In this document: positions 26,963 to 35,626 of the stretch, piece by piece
Numbering within the stretch: position 1 is the stretch's first letter
How the letters are laid out: the number at the start of each line of letters is the position of its first letter
Origin: Immundisolibacter sp049322795
GTDB taxonomy: Bacteria; Pseudomonadota; Gammaproteobacteria; Immundisolibacterales; Immundisolibacteraceae
Direction of reading: 5' to 3'
NCBI GenBank assembly: GCA_049322795.1
Contig: JBMOQH010000014.1
Span: 1 to 64,000, forward strand
Length of the DNA stretch: 64,000 nucleotides
Made by a program: the position numbers and the translations under genes
The notes under the pieces: generated by a model
What the model was told of the DNA's origin: nothing
Databases searched by the model: none
The model's input: only the letters and a program-made list of their open reading frames with translations

Positions 26963-28396
26963 ATGCCGATGAACGCGATCAACGAACTGCCCTCGGGGCG
27001 TCTCGATACGGAAATCGAGCGCGTGTTCGCCCTGCAGCAGCAGCGCAAACTCGAACTGCGCGACACCACCGCCGAGCAGCGCCTGGAAAAACTGCGCCGT
27101 CTGCGCGCGGCGGTCATGGCGCACAAGGAAGACATCCTCGCGGCCGCGCACAGCGACATGGGCAAGCCACGCGTGGATGCGCTGCTCGGCGAGATCATGC
27201 CGGTCGCGCAGGCCGTCGATCTGGCGCTCAAGCACCTCAAACGCTGGATGCGCCCGCAGCGGGTGAAGACGCCGGTCAACATGCTCGGCACGCGCGGCGA
27301 GATCCGCTTCGAGCCCAAGGGCGCGACGCTGATCATCGCGCCGTGGAACGTGCCGGTGTTCCTGAGCTTCGTGCCGCTCACCAGCGCCGTGGCGGCCGGC
27401 TGCACAGCCATCATCAAGCCGTCGGAGATGACGCCGGCGCTGGGGGCGGTGATCCGCACCATCGTCGCCGAGGTGTTCGACGAGGCCGAGGTCGCGGTGT
27501 TCGAGGGCGGGCCCGAGGTGGCGCAGGCGCTGCTGCGCCAACCCTTCGACCACATCTTCTATACCGGCAATCCGGAGATCGGCAAGGTGGTGATGCGCGC
27601 CGCGGCCGAGCATCTGGCGTCTGTCACGCTGGAGCTGGGCGGCAAGTCGCCGGTCATCATCGACGAGAGCGCCGACGTCGATGCCGCCGCCGAGCGTCTG
27701 GTGTGGGGCAAGCTGCTGAACGGCGGCCAGGTGTGCGTGGCGCCGGACTACGTGCTGGTGCACGAGTCGCGCAAGGACGAGCTGCTGGGCGCCCTCGATC
27801 GCGAGTTCAAGGCGCATGCCGGCGGCGAAGCCGGCAAGCTGCCGGAGCTGACGCGCATCGTGAACCCGCGCCACCACGCCCGCGTCAAGGGCCTGCTGGA
27901 CGACGCGCTGGCGCGCGGCGCGCGGGTGGTGACCGGTGGCCAGTCGGATGCGGCCGAGCGCTTCATCGCGCCGACCGTGCTCACCGACATGCCGCCCGAT
28001 GCCAAGCTGATGCAGGAGGAAATCTTCGGCCCGCTGCTGCCGGTGCTGGGCTACCGCGATCTGAACCGCGCGCTCGAACTCATCAACGAGAAGCCCAAGC
28101 CGCTGGCGCTGTACGCCTTCAGTCGCGTCAAGGCCAATGTGGAGCGCATCCTGCGCGGCACCTCGGCCGGCGGCACCACCATCAACCACGTGATGCTGCA
28201 CGGCCTGCACCCGAACCTGCCGTTCGGTGGCGTCAACAACAGCGGCATCGGCAAGTCGGGCGGCTTCTATGGCTTTCAGGCGTTCTCGAACGAGCGCGCC
28301 GTGCTGCGCCAGACCAGCCGCATCAGCTTCACGCGCTGGATGATGCCGCCGTTCTCGCCGCGCGTGACGCGCCTGCTGGACCGCTTCGTGAAGTAA
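26963..28396 (+). CDS. aldehyde dehydrogenase (coniferyl-aldehyde-dehydrogenase-like)
   Basis: Encodes 477 aa from ATG 26963 (ATG 26969 is also possible). NAD(P)-linked oxidation of an aldehyde to its acid: LIIAPWNVPVFLS and KPSEMTP (cofactor site), FYTGNPEIGK, LELGGKSPVII (general-base Glu) and NGGQVCVAPDYV (nucleophilic Cys). It is about 475 aa long with the C-terminal hydrophobic stretch seen in long-chain/fatty-aldehyde types (RWMMPPFSPRV). A TATAGT sequence at 26931-26936 may be its -10. It is 24 bp before alkB, so it probably oxidises aldehydes made downstream of the hydroxylase. Confidence 0.92.
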   Translation: MPMNAINELPSGRLDTEIERVFALQQQRKLELRDTTAEQRLEKLRRLRAAVMAHKEDILAAAHSDMGKPRVDALLGEIMPVAQAVDLALKHLKRWMRPQRVKTPVNMLGTRGEIRFEPKGATLIIAPWNVPVFLSFVPLTSAVAAGCTAIIKPSEMTPALGAVIRTIVAEVFDEAEVAVFEGGPEVAQALLRQPFDHIFYTGNPEIGKVVMRAAAEHLASVTLELGGKSPVIIDESADVDAAAERLVWGKLLNGGQVCVAPDYVLVHESRKDELLGALDREFKAHAGGEAGKLPELTRIVNPRHHARVKGLLDDALARGARVVTGGQSDAAERFIAPTVLTDMPPDAKLMQEEIFGPLLPVLGYRDLNRALELINEKPKPLALYAFSRVKANVERILRGTSAGGTTINHVMLHGLHPNLPFGGVNNSGIGKSGGFYGFQAFSNERAVLRQTSRISFTRWMMPPFSPRVTRLLDRFVK

Positions 28397-28420
28397 ACCA
28401 TCCCAGGGAGGGGAGACGAC

Positions 28421-29572
28421 ATGGACGTCGCACTGGAGCGCGATCGCCCGCGCCTGAGTCCGCTGACCAAGGTGGGAGCCCTGCCGGTCAGCGCGGTGGC
28501 CCTGCTGCCGTTTCTGGCCCACGCGCTGGGCGGTGGCGCCTGGCACTGGCTGCCGGTCGCGCTGATCTTCGGCGTCGGGCCGTTTCTGGATCGCCTGCTC
28601 GGCGAGGACAACCTGAACGTGCCGCCGCAGCTCGAGGCGCGCTACGAGAAAAGCCTGTACTACCGCCTGACTCTGTGGCTGTACCTGCCAGCGCAGATCG
28701 CGCTGGTGCTGTTCGCCTACGACCAGATCATCAACACCGACATGGCGCTGCAGGCCAGGATCGGTCTGGCGCTGTCGATGGCGGTCGGTGTCGGCTTCGG
28801 CGCCACCCTCGCGCACGAGCTGTGCCACCACCCGAGCCGCTTCGACCGCTTCATCGGCGTGCAGGTGCTGTGCCTGTGCGGCATGGCCAATTTCCACGTC
28901 TACCACAACTACGGCCACCACAACCTGGTGGCGACGCCGCAGGACCCGGGCTCGGCGCGTTACGGTGAGACCTTCTGGCAGTTCACGCTGCGCAACATCA
29001 GCCGCAAGCTGGTGCTGTCCTGGCGGATCGAGTCGCAGCGCCTCGGGCGCCTGGGCAAACCCTGGCTGTCGCCCTACAACCTCATGATCTGGCTCACGCT
29101 GAACGAGCTGGCCTGGGTGGTCGGGCTGACCTGGTATTTCGGTCCGCTGGCGCTGGCGCTGTTCGCGCTGCAGTACGCGGCGCCGCGTTTCCTGCTGTCG
29201 GTGGGCGATTACCTCGAGCACTACGGCCTGTCGCGCCGCAGGCTGCCGAACGGCGAGTACGAGCCGCCGCGCGCCATCCATTCGTGGGACGACAGCTACC
29301 TGCTGAGCAACCTCCTGTTCACGGCGGTGGACCGACACGCCGACCACCACGAGAACTCCGGGCGGCCCTTCCAGATCCTGCGCGTGCGGCCCGAGGCCCC
29401 GCGCCTGCCGTACGGCTATCTGACAATGATCTTCGCCGCCTTCGTGCCACCGGTGTGGCGGCGCCTGGTGCACCCGGTGCTGGAAGCCTTCTACGACAAG
29501 GGCGAGGTGGTACCGCACGCCGTGCCGGGCGCGCTGCCGGAGCGTTTCGTCGCAGGGGCGCATATTCATTAG
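28421..29572 (+). CDS. alkB: alkane 1-monooxygenase (AlkB-like, diiron membrane hydroxylase)
   Basis: Encodes 383 aa. It hydroxylates the terminal carbon of alkanes (or related chains) in the inner membrane, needing rubredoxin and a reductase, which are not nearby. Six hydrophobic segments and the histidine boxes are seen: HELCHH (about residue 132), NYGHHNLVATPQDPGSAR (about 163), LEHYGLSR and RHADHHENSGRPFQIL (about 306). The first box has C where many AlkB have I or V, and the third continues with NSGRPF where others have a HPTRRYQ-like sequence; so it may be a divergent member with another chain-length range. It is 24 bp after ALDH with its own ribosome site (GGGAGGGGAG). Confidence 0.9.
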   Translation: MDVALERDRPRLSPLTKVGALPVSAVALLPFLAHALGGGAWHWLPVALIFGVGPFLDRLLGEDNLNVPPQLEARYEKSLYYRLTLWLYLPAQIALVLFAYDQIINTDMALQARIGLALSMAVGVGFGATLAHELCHHPSRFDRFIGVQVLCLCGMANFHVYHNYGHHNLVATPQDPGSARYGETFWQFTLRNISRKLVLSWRIESQRLGRLGKPWLSPYNLMIWLTLNELAWVVGLTWYFGPLALALFALQYAAPRFLLSVGDYLEHYGLSRRRLPNGEYEPPRAIHSWDDSYLLSNLLFTAVDRHADHHENSGRPFQILRVRPEAPRLPYGYLTMIFAAFVPPVWRRLVHPVLEAFYDKGEVVPHAVPGALPERFVAGAHIH

Positions 29573-29718
29573 CGAAGGATGGTTACCCGGCGTCTCCCCC
29601 GGGCGCCCAGCCATCGCTCGCGGCGGATGCCGGCGTGCCAGTTCAGGTAGTCGCCGGCGATCGGTTTGATCAGCCATGGCCCATCGTCCCGTGTGCCAGG
29701 CACGACGTGTGTACGACG

Positions 29719-29982
29719 GTCATGGCGTACGGGGTGTCGATGCGATGAGTCGTCGGCTGAAAGGCCGACGGCCAGGCTCGCATGGGCTTCGTCCCCGACG
29801 CACTGGAGCAGGTGCTGCACGTGCGCCGACCTTCGCGGGGCTGGCTGATCCACCACGCGGCGACGGCGCCGAGCGTGTCAATCCGCTAAACTGAACCGCT
29901 GATGAAAGCCTGCATCGAGCCTTCTGTGGGCGCCGTCAGCAATTTCTACGATAATGCGTGTGTCGAGACGATCAACGGACTG
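29719..29982 (+). pseudogene. IS3-family transposase OrfB remnant
   Basis: Reading one + frame through its stops gives MGFVPDALEQVLHVRR, WLIHHAATAPSVSIR-stop-TEPL, KACIEPSVGAV and YDNACVETINGL. This matches the DDE-domain C-terminal part of IS3-family OrfB (typical DALEQALH, HHSDRGSQY, GIEPSVGSVGDSYDNALAETINGL). There are at least three in-frame stops and the second DDE Asp (SDRGSQ) is lost, so it is dead. Bases 29573-29718, between alkB and the remnant, hold nothing I can identify. Bases 29983-30102 lead into the GT2 gene. Confidence 0.85.
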
Positions 29983-30102
29983 TCGGTTGTTTGGGCGTCG
30001 CGAGCGGAGGCGCAAGTGGATGGCCAACTCTGTGACACAGCAAAGGATCGACTGTTGAAAAGACCCGCTGGGCAGACAAGAGGTGTGGGGGGCACAGTGG
30101 TC

Positions 30103-31062
30103 ATGCCCGAGTCACACGTTTTGGCCGGAGCCAATGCCGCCCAACCCAAGGTTGCTATTCTGCTTTGCACCTATCACGGCCAGCGCTACCTTGCCGAGCA
30201 ACTCGACTCCTTCGCTGCCCAAACGCACGCCAATTGGGAGGTCTGGGCATCCGATGACGGTTCCCGGGACGACACCCGTGCAATTCTCGAGATCTATCAG
30301 CAGCAATGGCCTAAAGGCCGTCTCTCCATTCATTCCGGCCCTGGCGAAGGCTTTGCCGCCAACTTTCTTTCACTGACCTGCAAGGCCGGCATCGCGTCAG
30401 ATTACTACGCCTACTCTGACCAGGATGACATCTGGGAGCCAAACAAGCTTGCGCGCGCGGTGCAGTACCTTGAGACCATTCCTGACGATGTTCCCGCCTT
30501 GTATTGTTCACGCACTCGCCTGGTTGACGCCAATAACAATGAAATTGGCGTGTCCCCACTTTTTCGCAAATTGCCCAGCTTTGCCAATGCTCTTATACAA
30601 AGTATCGGCGGTGGGAACACCATGGTCTTCAACAACGCCGCGCGGAACCTGCTGCGCGAAGCAGGTGACAAGCTCCCTATTATTACCCACGACTGGTGGG
30701 CATACATGGTCGTCACAGGATGTGGTGGAAAGGTTTTCTATGATAGCGAACCCACGCTTCGTTATCGCCAACACGATGGAAACCTGGTCGGCGTAAATGC
30801 GACTTGGCCCGCTCGCTTCAAGCGCATCCGCATGCTCTGGCATGGGCGCTTTCGCGGCTGGAACGACAACAACATTGCTGCCTTGCGCTCCTTGCGCCAT
30901 CGCTTAACCCCAGAAAACATTGAAATGATGGAGCGCTTCGTTAAAGCGCGCGAAATGAGTCTTATCCCTCGCCTTATCTGCCTGAAACGCAGTGGCTTTT
31001 ATCGTCAGACATTCCTCGGCAACCTTGGCTTGGTTGCGGCTGCGGTTTTCCGAAAGATTTAG
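30103..31062 (+). CDS. family 2 glycosyltransferase
   Basis: Encodes 319 aa from ATG 30103. The frame is open back to 29902, but the upstream 67 codons derive from the IS3 remnant and are not treated as protein. GT-A motifs: PKVAILLCTYHGQRYLAEQL, VWASDDGSRDDT, YYAYSDQDDIWEPNKL (DxD) and TVTHDWW-like ITHDWWAYMV. Similar to rhamnosyl-transferase-like GT2 enzymes. The local base composition is poorer in GC than its neighbours. Its TAG stop (31060-31062) overlaps the left end of the 31061-31411 element, so the element may have supplied the stop. Confidence 0.85.
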   Translation: MPESHVLAGANAAQPKVAILLCTYHGQRYLAEQLDSFAAQTHANWEVWASDDGSRDDTRAILEIYQQQWPKGRLSIHSGPGEGFAANFLSLTCKAGIASDYYAYSDQDDIWEPNKLARAVQYLETIPDDVPALYCSRTRLVDANNNEIGVSPLFRKLPSFANALIQSIGGGNTMVFNNAARNLLREAGDKLPIITHDWWAYMVVTGCGGKVFYDSEPTLRYRQHDGNLVGVNATWPARFKRIRMLWHGRFRGWNDNNIAALRSLRHRLTPENIEMMERFVKAREMSLIPRLICLKRSGFYRQTFLGNLGLVAAAVFRKI

Positions 31063-31411
31063 GGAAACTCTGATTTTGAATGTCTTGCGCGGCGGGGGCT
31101 ACTTGCGTTTGGCAAGCCTGGGGTAACGCATGCAGCAGATGACATTTCGCTATTTGGCGCCCGCGCATGGGTAGGTATCGCATCCCGGACGTTTCCCTTG
31201 TCGGTACCCGTAGCGGTCTACTGGCGGCACGCGAGGCGCTCCGGGAGGCGCTGGGATGAACATCAGGCCGCACGCCACCACGACGCCCCATTTCAGGGTG
31301 CCGAACAAGGCCCAAAAGCCCACATCATGGGCGCCAGGCGCTTCCCTGGTACGCCTGGCCACACGACACTCCGCAAAGTCAGCACCCGCACCATCAGATC
31401 AGAGTTTCCCT
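31061..31411. mobile_element. MITE-like element with 14-bp terminal inverted repeats
   Basis: Perfect 14-bp inverted repeats, AGGGAAACTCTGAT at 31061-31074 and its complement at 31398-31411, bound a 351-bp segment. No transposase is encoded; open frames on the minus strand (e.g. 31150-31362) have no recognisable match. Flanks TTA (left) and TGA (right) could be a degenerate TNA-type target duplication as made by some IS5-group elements. It sits between the GT2 gene and rfbB and accounts for the 354-bp gap. Confidence 0.65.
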
Positions 31412-31416
31412 GACGC

Positions 31417-32481
31417 ATGACGATATTGATTACCGGCGGCGCCGGCTTCATCGGCAGCAACTTCGCACTCGACTGGCTGGCTCAGTCTGATGAGCCCGTC
31501 CTCAACCTCGACAAGCTCACCTACGCCGGCAACCTGGAAAACCTCGCCAGTCTCCGGGGCGATGATCGCCACACCTTCGTACAAGGCGACCTGGGCGACC
31601 GCGCCCTGGTGGAACGCCTGCTGACCCGGCACCGCCCGCGCGCCGTGCTGAACTTTGCAGCCGAGAGCCACGTCGACCGGTCCATTCACGGCCCCGAAGA
31701 CTTCGTCCATACCAACATCCTCGGCACCTTTCGCCTGCTCGAAACCGTGCGCGCCTACTGGAGCGGCCTGCCCGAAGCTGACAAAGCCGCCTTCCGCTTC
31801 CTGCACATCAGCACCGACGAGGTGTACGGCACCCTGGGCAAAGAAGCCCCCGCCTTCGCCGAATCCAACCGCTACGAACCCAACAGCCCGTATAGCGCCA
31901 GCAAAGCCGCTAGCGACCACCTGGTGCGCGCCTGGCACCACACCTACGGCCTGCCGGTGCTGACCACCAATTGCTCGAACAACTACGGGCCCTACCAGTT
32001 CCCCGAGAAGCTGATTCCGCTGGTGATCAACAACGCCCTGCAGGGCAAGCCGCTGCCGATTTATGGCGATGGCCAGCAGGTGCGCGATTGGCTTTATGTC
32101 AAGGACCACTGCAGCGCCATTCGCCGGGTGCTGGAGGCAGGCGCGGTCGGCGAGGTATATAACATCGGCGGCTGGAACGAGATGCCGAATATCCAGATCG
32201 TGCAGACCATCTGTGCGCTGCTGGGCGAACTGCGGCCGGACGCGGCGGGACCGTATAACCGACTGATCACCCATGTGACGGACCGCCCCGGGCACGACCG
32301 GCGCTACGCCATCGACGCGGGCAAGATCGAGCGCGAACTGGGCTGGAAGCCTGCAGAAACCTTCGAGACCGGAATCCGCAAGACGGTGCAGTGGTATCTG
32401 GATCACCCCGAGTGGGTGGCGAATGTGACCAGCGGCGCGTACCGGGACTGGATGGGCAAGCAGTACGGGGCCCCTGAGTGA
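31417..32481 (+). CDS. rfbB: dTDP-glucose 4,6-dehydratase
   Basis: Encodes 354 aa. It turns dTDP-D-glucose into dTDP-4-keto-6-deoxyglucose, the second step to dTDP-L-rhamnose. Motifs: LITGGAGFIGSNFALDWL, NFAAESHVDRSI, HISTDEVYGTLG (catalytic Thr-Asp-Glu) and YSASKAASDHLVRAW (YxxxK), then NCSNNYGPYQFPEKLIPL. Usual length is about 350-360. It starts 5 bp after the inverted-repeat element, so its promoter could lie in or across that element. The next gene overlaps as GTGA. Confidence 0.97.
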   Translation: MTILITGGAGFIGSNFALDWLAQSDEPVLNLDKLTYAGNLENLASLRGDDRHTFVQGDLGDRALVERLLTRHRPRAVLNFAAESHVDRSIHGPEDFVHTNILGTFRLLETVRAYWSGLPEADKAAFRFLHISTDEVYGTLGKEAPAFAESNRYEPNSPYSASKAASDHLVRAWHHTYGLPVLTTNCSNNYGPYQFPEKLIPLVINNALQGKPLPIYGDGQQVRDWLYVKDHCSAIRRVLEAGAVGEVYNIGGWNEMPNIQIVQTICALLGELRPDAAGPYNRLITHVTDRPGHDRRYAIDAGKIERELGWKPAETFETGIRKTVQWYLDHPEWVANVTSGAYRDWMGKQYGAPE

Positions 32482-33362
32482 AGATCCTGCTCACAGGCAA
32501 ACGTGGCCAGGTCGGCTTCGAACTGCAGCGTTCCCTGGCCGTGCTGGGTGAAGTGGTCGCGGTGGATCGCCTGGATTGCGATCTGGCCGACGCAAGCGCC
32601 ATTCGCAACCTAGTGCAGTCGGTGCGGCCTGGCGCGATCATCACCCCGGCTGCCTATACGGCTGTGGACAAAGCTGAAAGCGAGGTCGCCCTCGCGCGGG
32701 CAATCAACGCGGTAGCGCCGGGGGTGTTCGGCGACGAAGCCGCCAAGTTGGGCGCGCTGGTAGTGCATTACTCCACCGATTACGTCTTCGACGGCACGCT
32801 CGATCGCCCCTACGTGGAAAGCGATGCGACCAACCCGCGCAGCGTGTATGGATCGACCAAACGGGACGGAGAAGTTGCCCTTGCAGCGGCGACGCCGCGG
32901 CATGTGATTCTGCGCACCAGTTGGGTGGTTGGGGCGCATGGCGGCAACTTCGCCAAGACCATCCTGCGGCTGGCAACTGAGCGCGATAGCCTCGACGTGG
33001 TGGCCGACCAGTGGGGCGCGCCGACATCGGCAGCCCTGTTGGCGGATGTAACGGCGCATCTGCTACGCCAATGGATCAAGGCGCCGGAAAGTTTTCCCTA
33101 CGGCATTTATCACTGCACCGCTGGCGGCGAAACCAACTGGCACGACTACGCCCGCTACGTCGTTGAACGAGCGATTGCGTCCGGAAAGGTACTCAGCGCA
33201 ACCCCGGACAAAATCAACGCCATCACTACCGCCGATTACCCCACTCCCGCCCGGCGCCCGGCCAATTCGCGGCTCGACTGCACAAATTTCAAGCACACCT
33301 TTGGACTCGAGCTGCCGCAATGGCAAGCTGGCGTTTCTCACATTCTCGACCAGATACTGTAA
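32478..33362 (+). CDS. rfbD: dTDP-4-dehydrorhamnose reductase
   Basis: Encodes 294 aa from GTG 32478, overlapping rfbB. It reduces dTDP-4-keto-L-rhamnose to dTDP-L-rhamnose with NAD(P)H. Seen: LLTGKRGQVGFELQRSLA, ITPAAYTAVDKAESE, VHYSTDYVFDGT and SVYGSTKRDGE (YxxxK), and the TSWVVGAHGGNF segment. Length is typical. The four rfb genes are in the order B-D-A-C with overlaps or 4-bp gaps, so they are one transcript. Confidence 0.97.
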   Translation: MKILLTGKRGQVGFELQRSLAVLGEVVAVDRLDCDLADASAIRNLVQSVRPGAIITPAAYTAVDKAESEVALARAINAVAPGVFGDEAAKLGALVVHYSTDYVFDGTLDRPYVESDATNPRSVYGSTKRDGEVALAAATPRHVILRTSWVVGAHGGNFAKTILRLATERDSLDVVADQWGAPTSAALLADVTAHLLRQWIKAPESFPYGIYHCTAGGETNWHDYARYVVERAIASGKVLSATPDKINAITTADYPTPARRPANSRLDCTNFKHTFGLELPQWQAGVSHILDQIL

Positions 33363-33366
33363 TTCC

Positions 33367-34263
33367 GTGGCACACGACCCTATTACGCGAAAAGGCATCA
33401 TCCTCGCCGGCGGTTCCGGCAGCCGCCTGCACCCGGCCACGCTGGCCCTCAGCAAGCAGCTGCTCCCGGTTTTCGACAAACCGATGATTTACTATCCTCT
33501 GAGCACGCTGATGCTGGCCGGCATGCGCGACATCCTCGTCATCAGCACGCCGCAGGATACGCCGCGCTTCCAACAGCTCCTGGGCGATGGCAGCCAGTGG
33601 GGGCTCAACCTGCAATACGCCGTCCAGCCCAGCCCGGATGGGCTGGCCCAGGCCTTTTTGATCGGCGAGACCTTCCTCGGCAACAGCCCTTCGGCGCTGG
33701 TGCTGGGCGACAACATCTTCTACGGCCATGACTTTCACCACCTGCTGACCAACGCCATGGCCCGCGCCGATGGCGCCAGCGTGTTCGCCTACCATGTGCA
33801 TGATCCGGAGCGCTACGGCGTGGCGGAATTCGACGCCCGGGGCAAGGTGCTCTCGCTGGAAGAAAAGCCCAGGCAGCCCAAATCCAGCTACGCCGTCACC
33901 GGGCTTTATTTCTACGACAACCAGGTGGTCGAGCTGGCCAAAAGCCTCAAGCCCTCGCCGCGCGGCGAGCTGGAAATCACCGACCTCAACCGGCTGTATC
34001 TGGAGCAGGGCACGCTCAGCGTGGAGATCATGGGGCGGGGCTACGCCTGGCTCGACACCGGCACCCACGAATCCCTGCTCGATGCCAGCCAGTTCATCGC
34101 CACCCTCGAAAACCGCCAGGGCCTGAAAGTATCCTGCCCGGAAGAAATCGCCTTCCGCCAGGGCTGGATCGATGCCGGGCAACTCGAAGCGCTGGCCCAG
34201 CCACTCACCAAAAACGGCTACGGCCAATATCTGCTGAGAATCCTCAAGGAAAACGTATTCTGA
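33367..34263 (+). CDS. rfbA: glucose-1-phosphate thymidylyltransferase
   Basis: Encodes 298 aa from GTG 33367. It makes dTDP-glucose from glucose-1-phosphate and dTTP. Motifs: GIILAGGSGSRLHPATL with the Arg of the activation site, KQLLPVFDKPMIYYPLSTL, VLGDNIFYGHD (metal Asp) and LEEKPRQPKSSYAVTG; typical length is 290-300. The GTG was picked because it gives the canonical N-terminus and lies 4 bp after rfbD. Its stop overlaps rfbC (TGATG). Confidence 0.96.
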   Translation: MAHDPITRKGIILAGGSGSRLHPATLALSKQLLPVFDKPMIYYPLSTLMLAGMRDILVISTPQDTPRFQQLLGDGSQWGLNLQYAVQPSPDGLAQAFLIGETFLGNSPSALVLGDNIFYGHDFHHLLTNAMARADGASVFAYHVHDPERYGVAEFDARGKVLSLEEKPRQPKSSYAVTGLYFYDNQVVELAKSLKPSPRGELEITDLNRLYLEQGTLSVEIMGRGYAWLDTGTHESLLDASQFIATLENRQGLKVSCPEEIAFRQGWIDAGQLEALAQPLTKNGYGQYLLRILKENVF

Positions 34264-34808
34264 TGAAAGCCACCCCGCTTGCCATCCCCGACGTCGTCCT
34301 TATCGAACCCCGGGTGTTCGGTGACGAGCGCGGCTTCTTTTTCGAAAGCTTCAACCAGGCGCGGTTTGAAGAAGCCATCGGCAAACCGGTGCAATTCGTG
34401 CAGGACAACCACAGCCGCAGCGTGAAGCACGTCCTGCGCGGCCTGCACTACCAGATCCGGCGACCTCAGGGGAAGCTGGTGCGCGTGGTGCAGGGCGAGG
34501 TTTTCGACGTCGCGGTGGACCTGCGAAAAAGCAGCCAAACCTTCGGTCGGTGGGTGGCGGCGATCCTTTCCGCCGAAAACAAGCATCAACTCTGGATACC
34601 CGAAGCTTTCGCCCACGGCTTTGTGGTGCTCTCCGGAACCGCCGAGGTCCTCTACAAAACCACCGATTACTACGCACCCACCTTCGAGCGAAGCATCCTC
34701 TGGAACGATGCCACGCTCAACATCGAATGGCCGCCAGATATCCAACCCATCCTTTCCGCCAAGGATGCACAGGGCCAAGCGTTTGCCGGAGCGGAAGTGT
34801 TTACCTGA
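34263..34808 (+). CDS. rfbC: dTDP-4-dehydrorhamnose 3,5-epimerase
   Basis: Encodes 181 aa. It epimerises C3 and C5 of dTDP-4-keto-6-deoxyglucose. The RmlC cupin motifs are present: DERGFFFESFN, FVQDNHSRS, HVLRGLHYQIRRPQGKLVRV with the catalytic His, and AFAHGFVVLSGTAEVLYKTTDYY. Length is typical (180-185). Start ATG 34263 overlaps the rfbA stop and its own stop overlaps the ABC permease ATG. Confidence 0.97.
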   Translation: MKATPLAIPDVVLIEPRVFGDERGFFFESFNQARFEEAIGKPVQFVQDNHSRSVKHVLRGLHYQIRRPQGKLVRVVQGEVFDVAVDLRKSSQTFGRWVAAILSAENKHQLWIPEAFAHGFVVLSGTAEVLYKTTDYYAPTFERSILWNDATLNIEWPPDIQPILSAKDAQGQAFAGAEVFT

Positions 34809-35626
34809 TGCGCGATTTCCCCGCCACGCCCATTGAGATGGTGTCCAGCCTCTGGCGCAACCGCAGTCTCATCCATGCCTCGGCCAAGCGCGAAGTCCTC
34901 GGCCGTTATCGCGGCTCCGCGTTCGGGTTGCTGTGGTCGTTCTTCAATCCGCTGTTCATGCTCACGGTGTACACCTTCGTCTTCAGCGTGGTGTTCAAGG
35001 CTCGCTGGGGCGCAGGCAGTGGCTCAAAAACCGAATTCGCGCTGGTGCTCTTTGCCGGCCTGATCGTCTTCAACCTGTTTGCTGAATGCATCAACCGCGC
35101 GCCCGGCATGATTCTCGCCAACCCCAATTACGTCAAGAAAGTGGTCTTCCCGCTGGAGATATTGCCCTTTGTCGGCCTGCTATCGGCCGCCTATCACGCG
35201 CTCATCAGCCTTGGCGTCTGGCTCGCGGCTTATCTCGTCCTGTTCGGGCTGCCCCATATCACCGCTTTGCTGCTCCCGCTGGTCATCCTGCCATTTGCCA
35301 TGTTCATCCTGGGCCTGGGCTGGATTCTGGCCTCACTGGGCGTGTTCCTGCGCGATGTGTCGCAATTCATTGGCCTCGTCACCACCAGCTTGATGTTTCT
35401 CAGCCCCATCTTTTACCCGGCCAGCGCCCTGCCGGAAAGCTACCGGCACCTTCTTTACCTGAACCCGCTCACCCCGGTCATCGAAATGACGCGCGATCTG
35501 CTCTATTGGGGGAAACTACTCAACCCCGGCCTTATCGCGGCTTACTGGCTGATAACGGGCGTGATCGCCTGGCTCGGCTTCGCCTGGTTCCAGAAAACCA
35601 GAAAAGGATTTGCCGATGTCCTGTGA
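34808..35626 (+). CDS. wzm: polysaccharide ABC exporter, permease subunit (Wzm)
   Basis: Encodes 272 aa from ATG 34808, which overlaps the rfbC stop (TGATG). About six hydrophobic helices are seen, starting with REVLGRYRGSAFGLLWSFFNPLFMLTVY (here RYRGSAFGLLWSFFNP), the signature of ABC-2 polysaccharide exporters, and PIFYPASALPESYRHLL near the end. With Wzt it should carry lipid-linked O-antigen to the periplasm. This makes the second polysaccharide locus ABC-transporter type, unlike the Wzx/Wzy locus at 5-19 kb. Confidence 0.94.
   Translation: MRDFPATPIEMVSSLWRNRSLIHASAKREVLGRYRGSAFGLLWSFFNPLFMLTVYTFVFSVVFKARWGAGSGSKTEFALVLFAGLIVFNLFAECINRAPGMILANPNYVKKVVFPLEILPFVGLLSAAYHALISLGVWLAAYLVLFGLPHITALLLPLVILPFAMFILGLGWILASLGVFLRDVSQFIGLVTTSLMFLSPIFYPASALPESYRHLLYLNPLTPVIEMTRDLLYWGKLLNPGLIAAYWLITGVIAWLGFAWFQKTRKGFADVL

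Noticed and set aside
26930..29677. Minus-strand open frame of 915 codons
   Set aside because: It lies exactly opposite the ALDH and AlkB genes, is rich in His/Gln/Arg/Val as expected of the antisense of GC-rich codons, and has no domain I recognise.
29902..30102. N-terminal extension of the GT2 gene (67 codons)
   Set aside because: The sequence matches IS3 OrfB up to 29982 and the following codons have no GT features; the GT fold starts after ATG 30103.
31150..31362. Open frame of 70 codons on the minus strand within the inverted-repeat element
   Set aside because: No recognised family, no ribosome site and unusual composition; treated as non-coding filler of the element.
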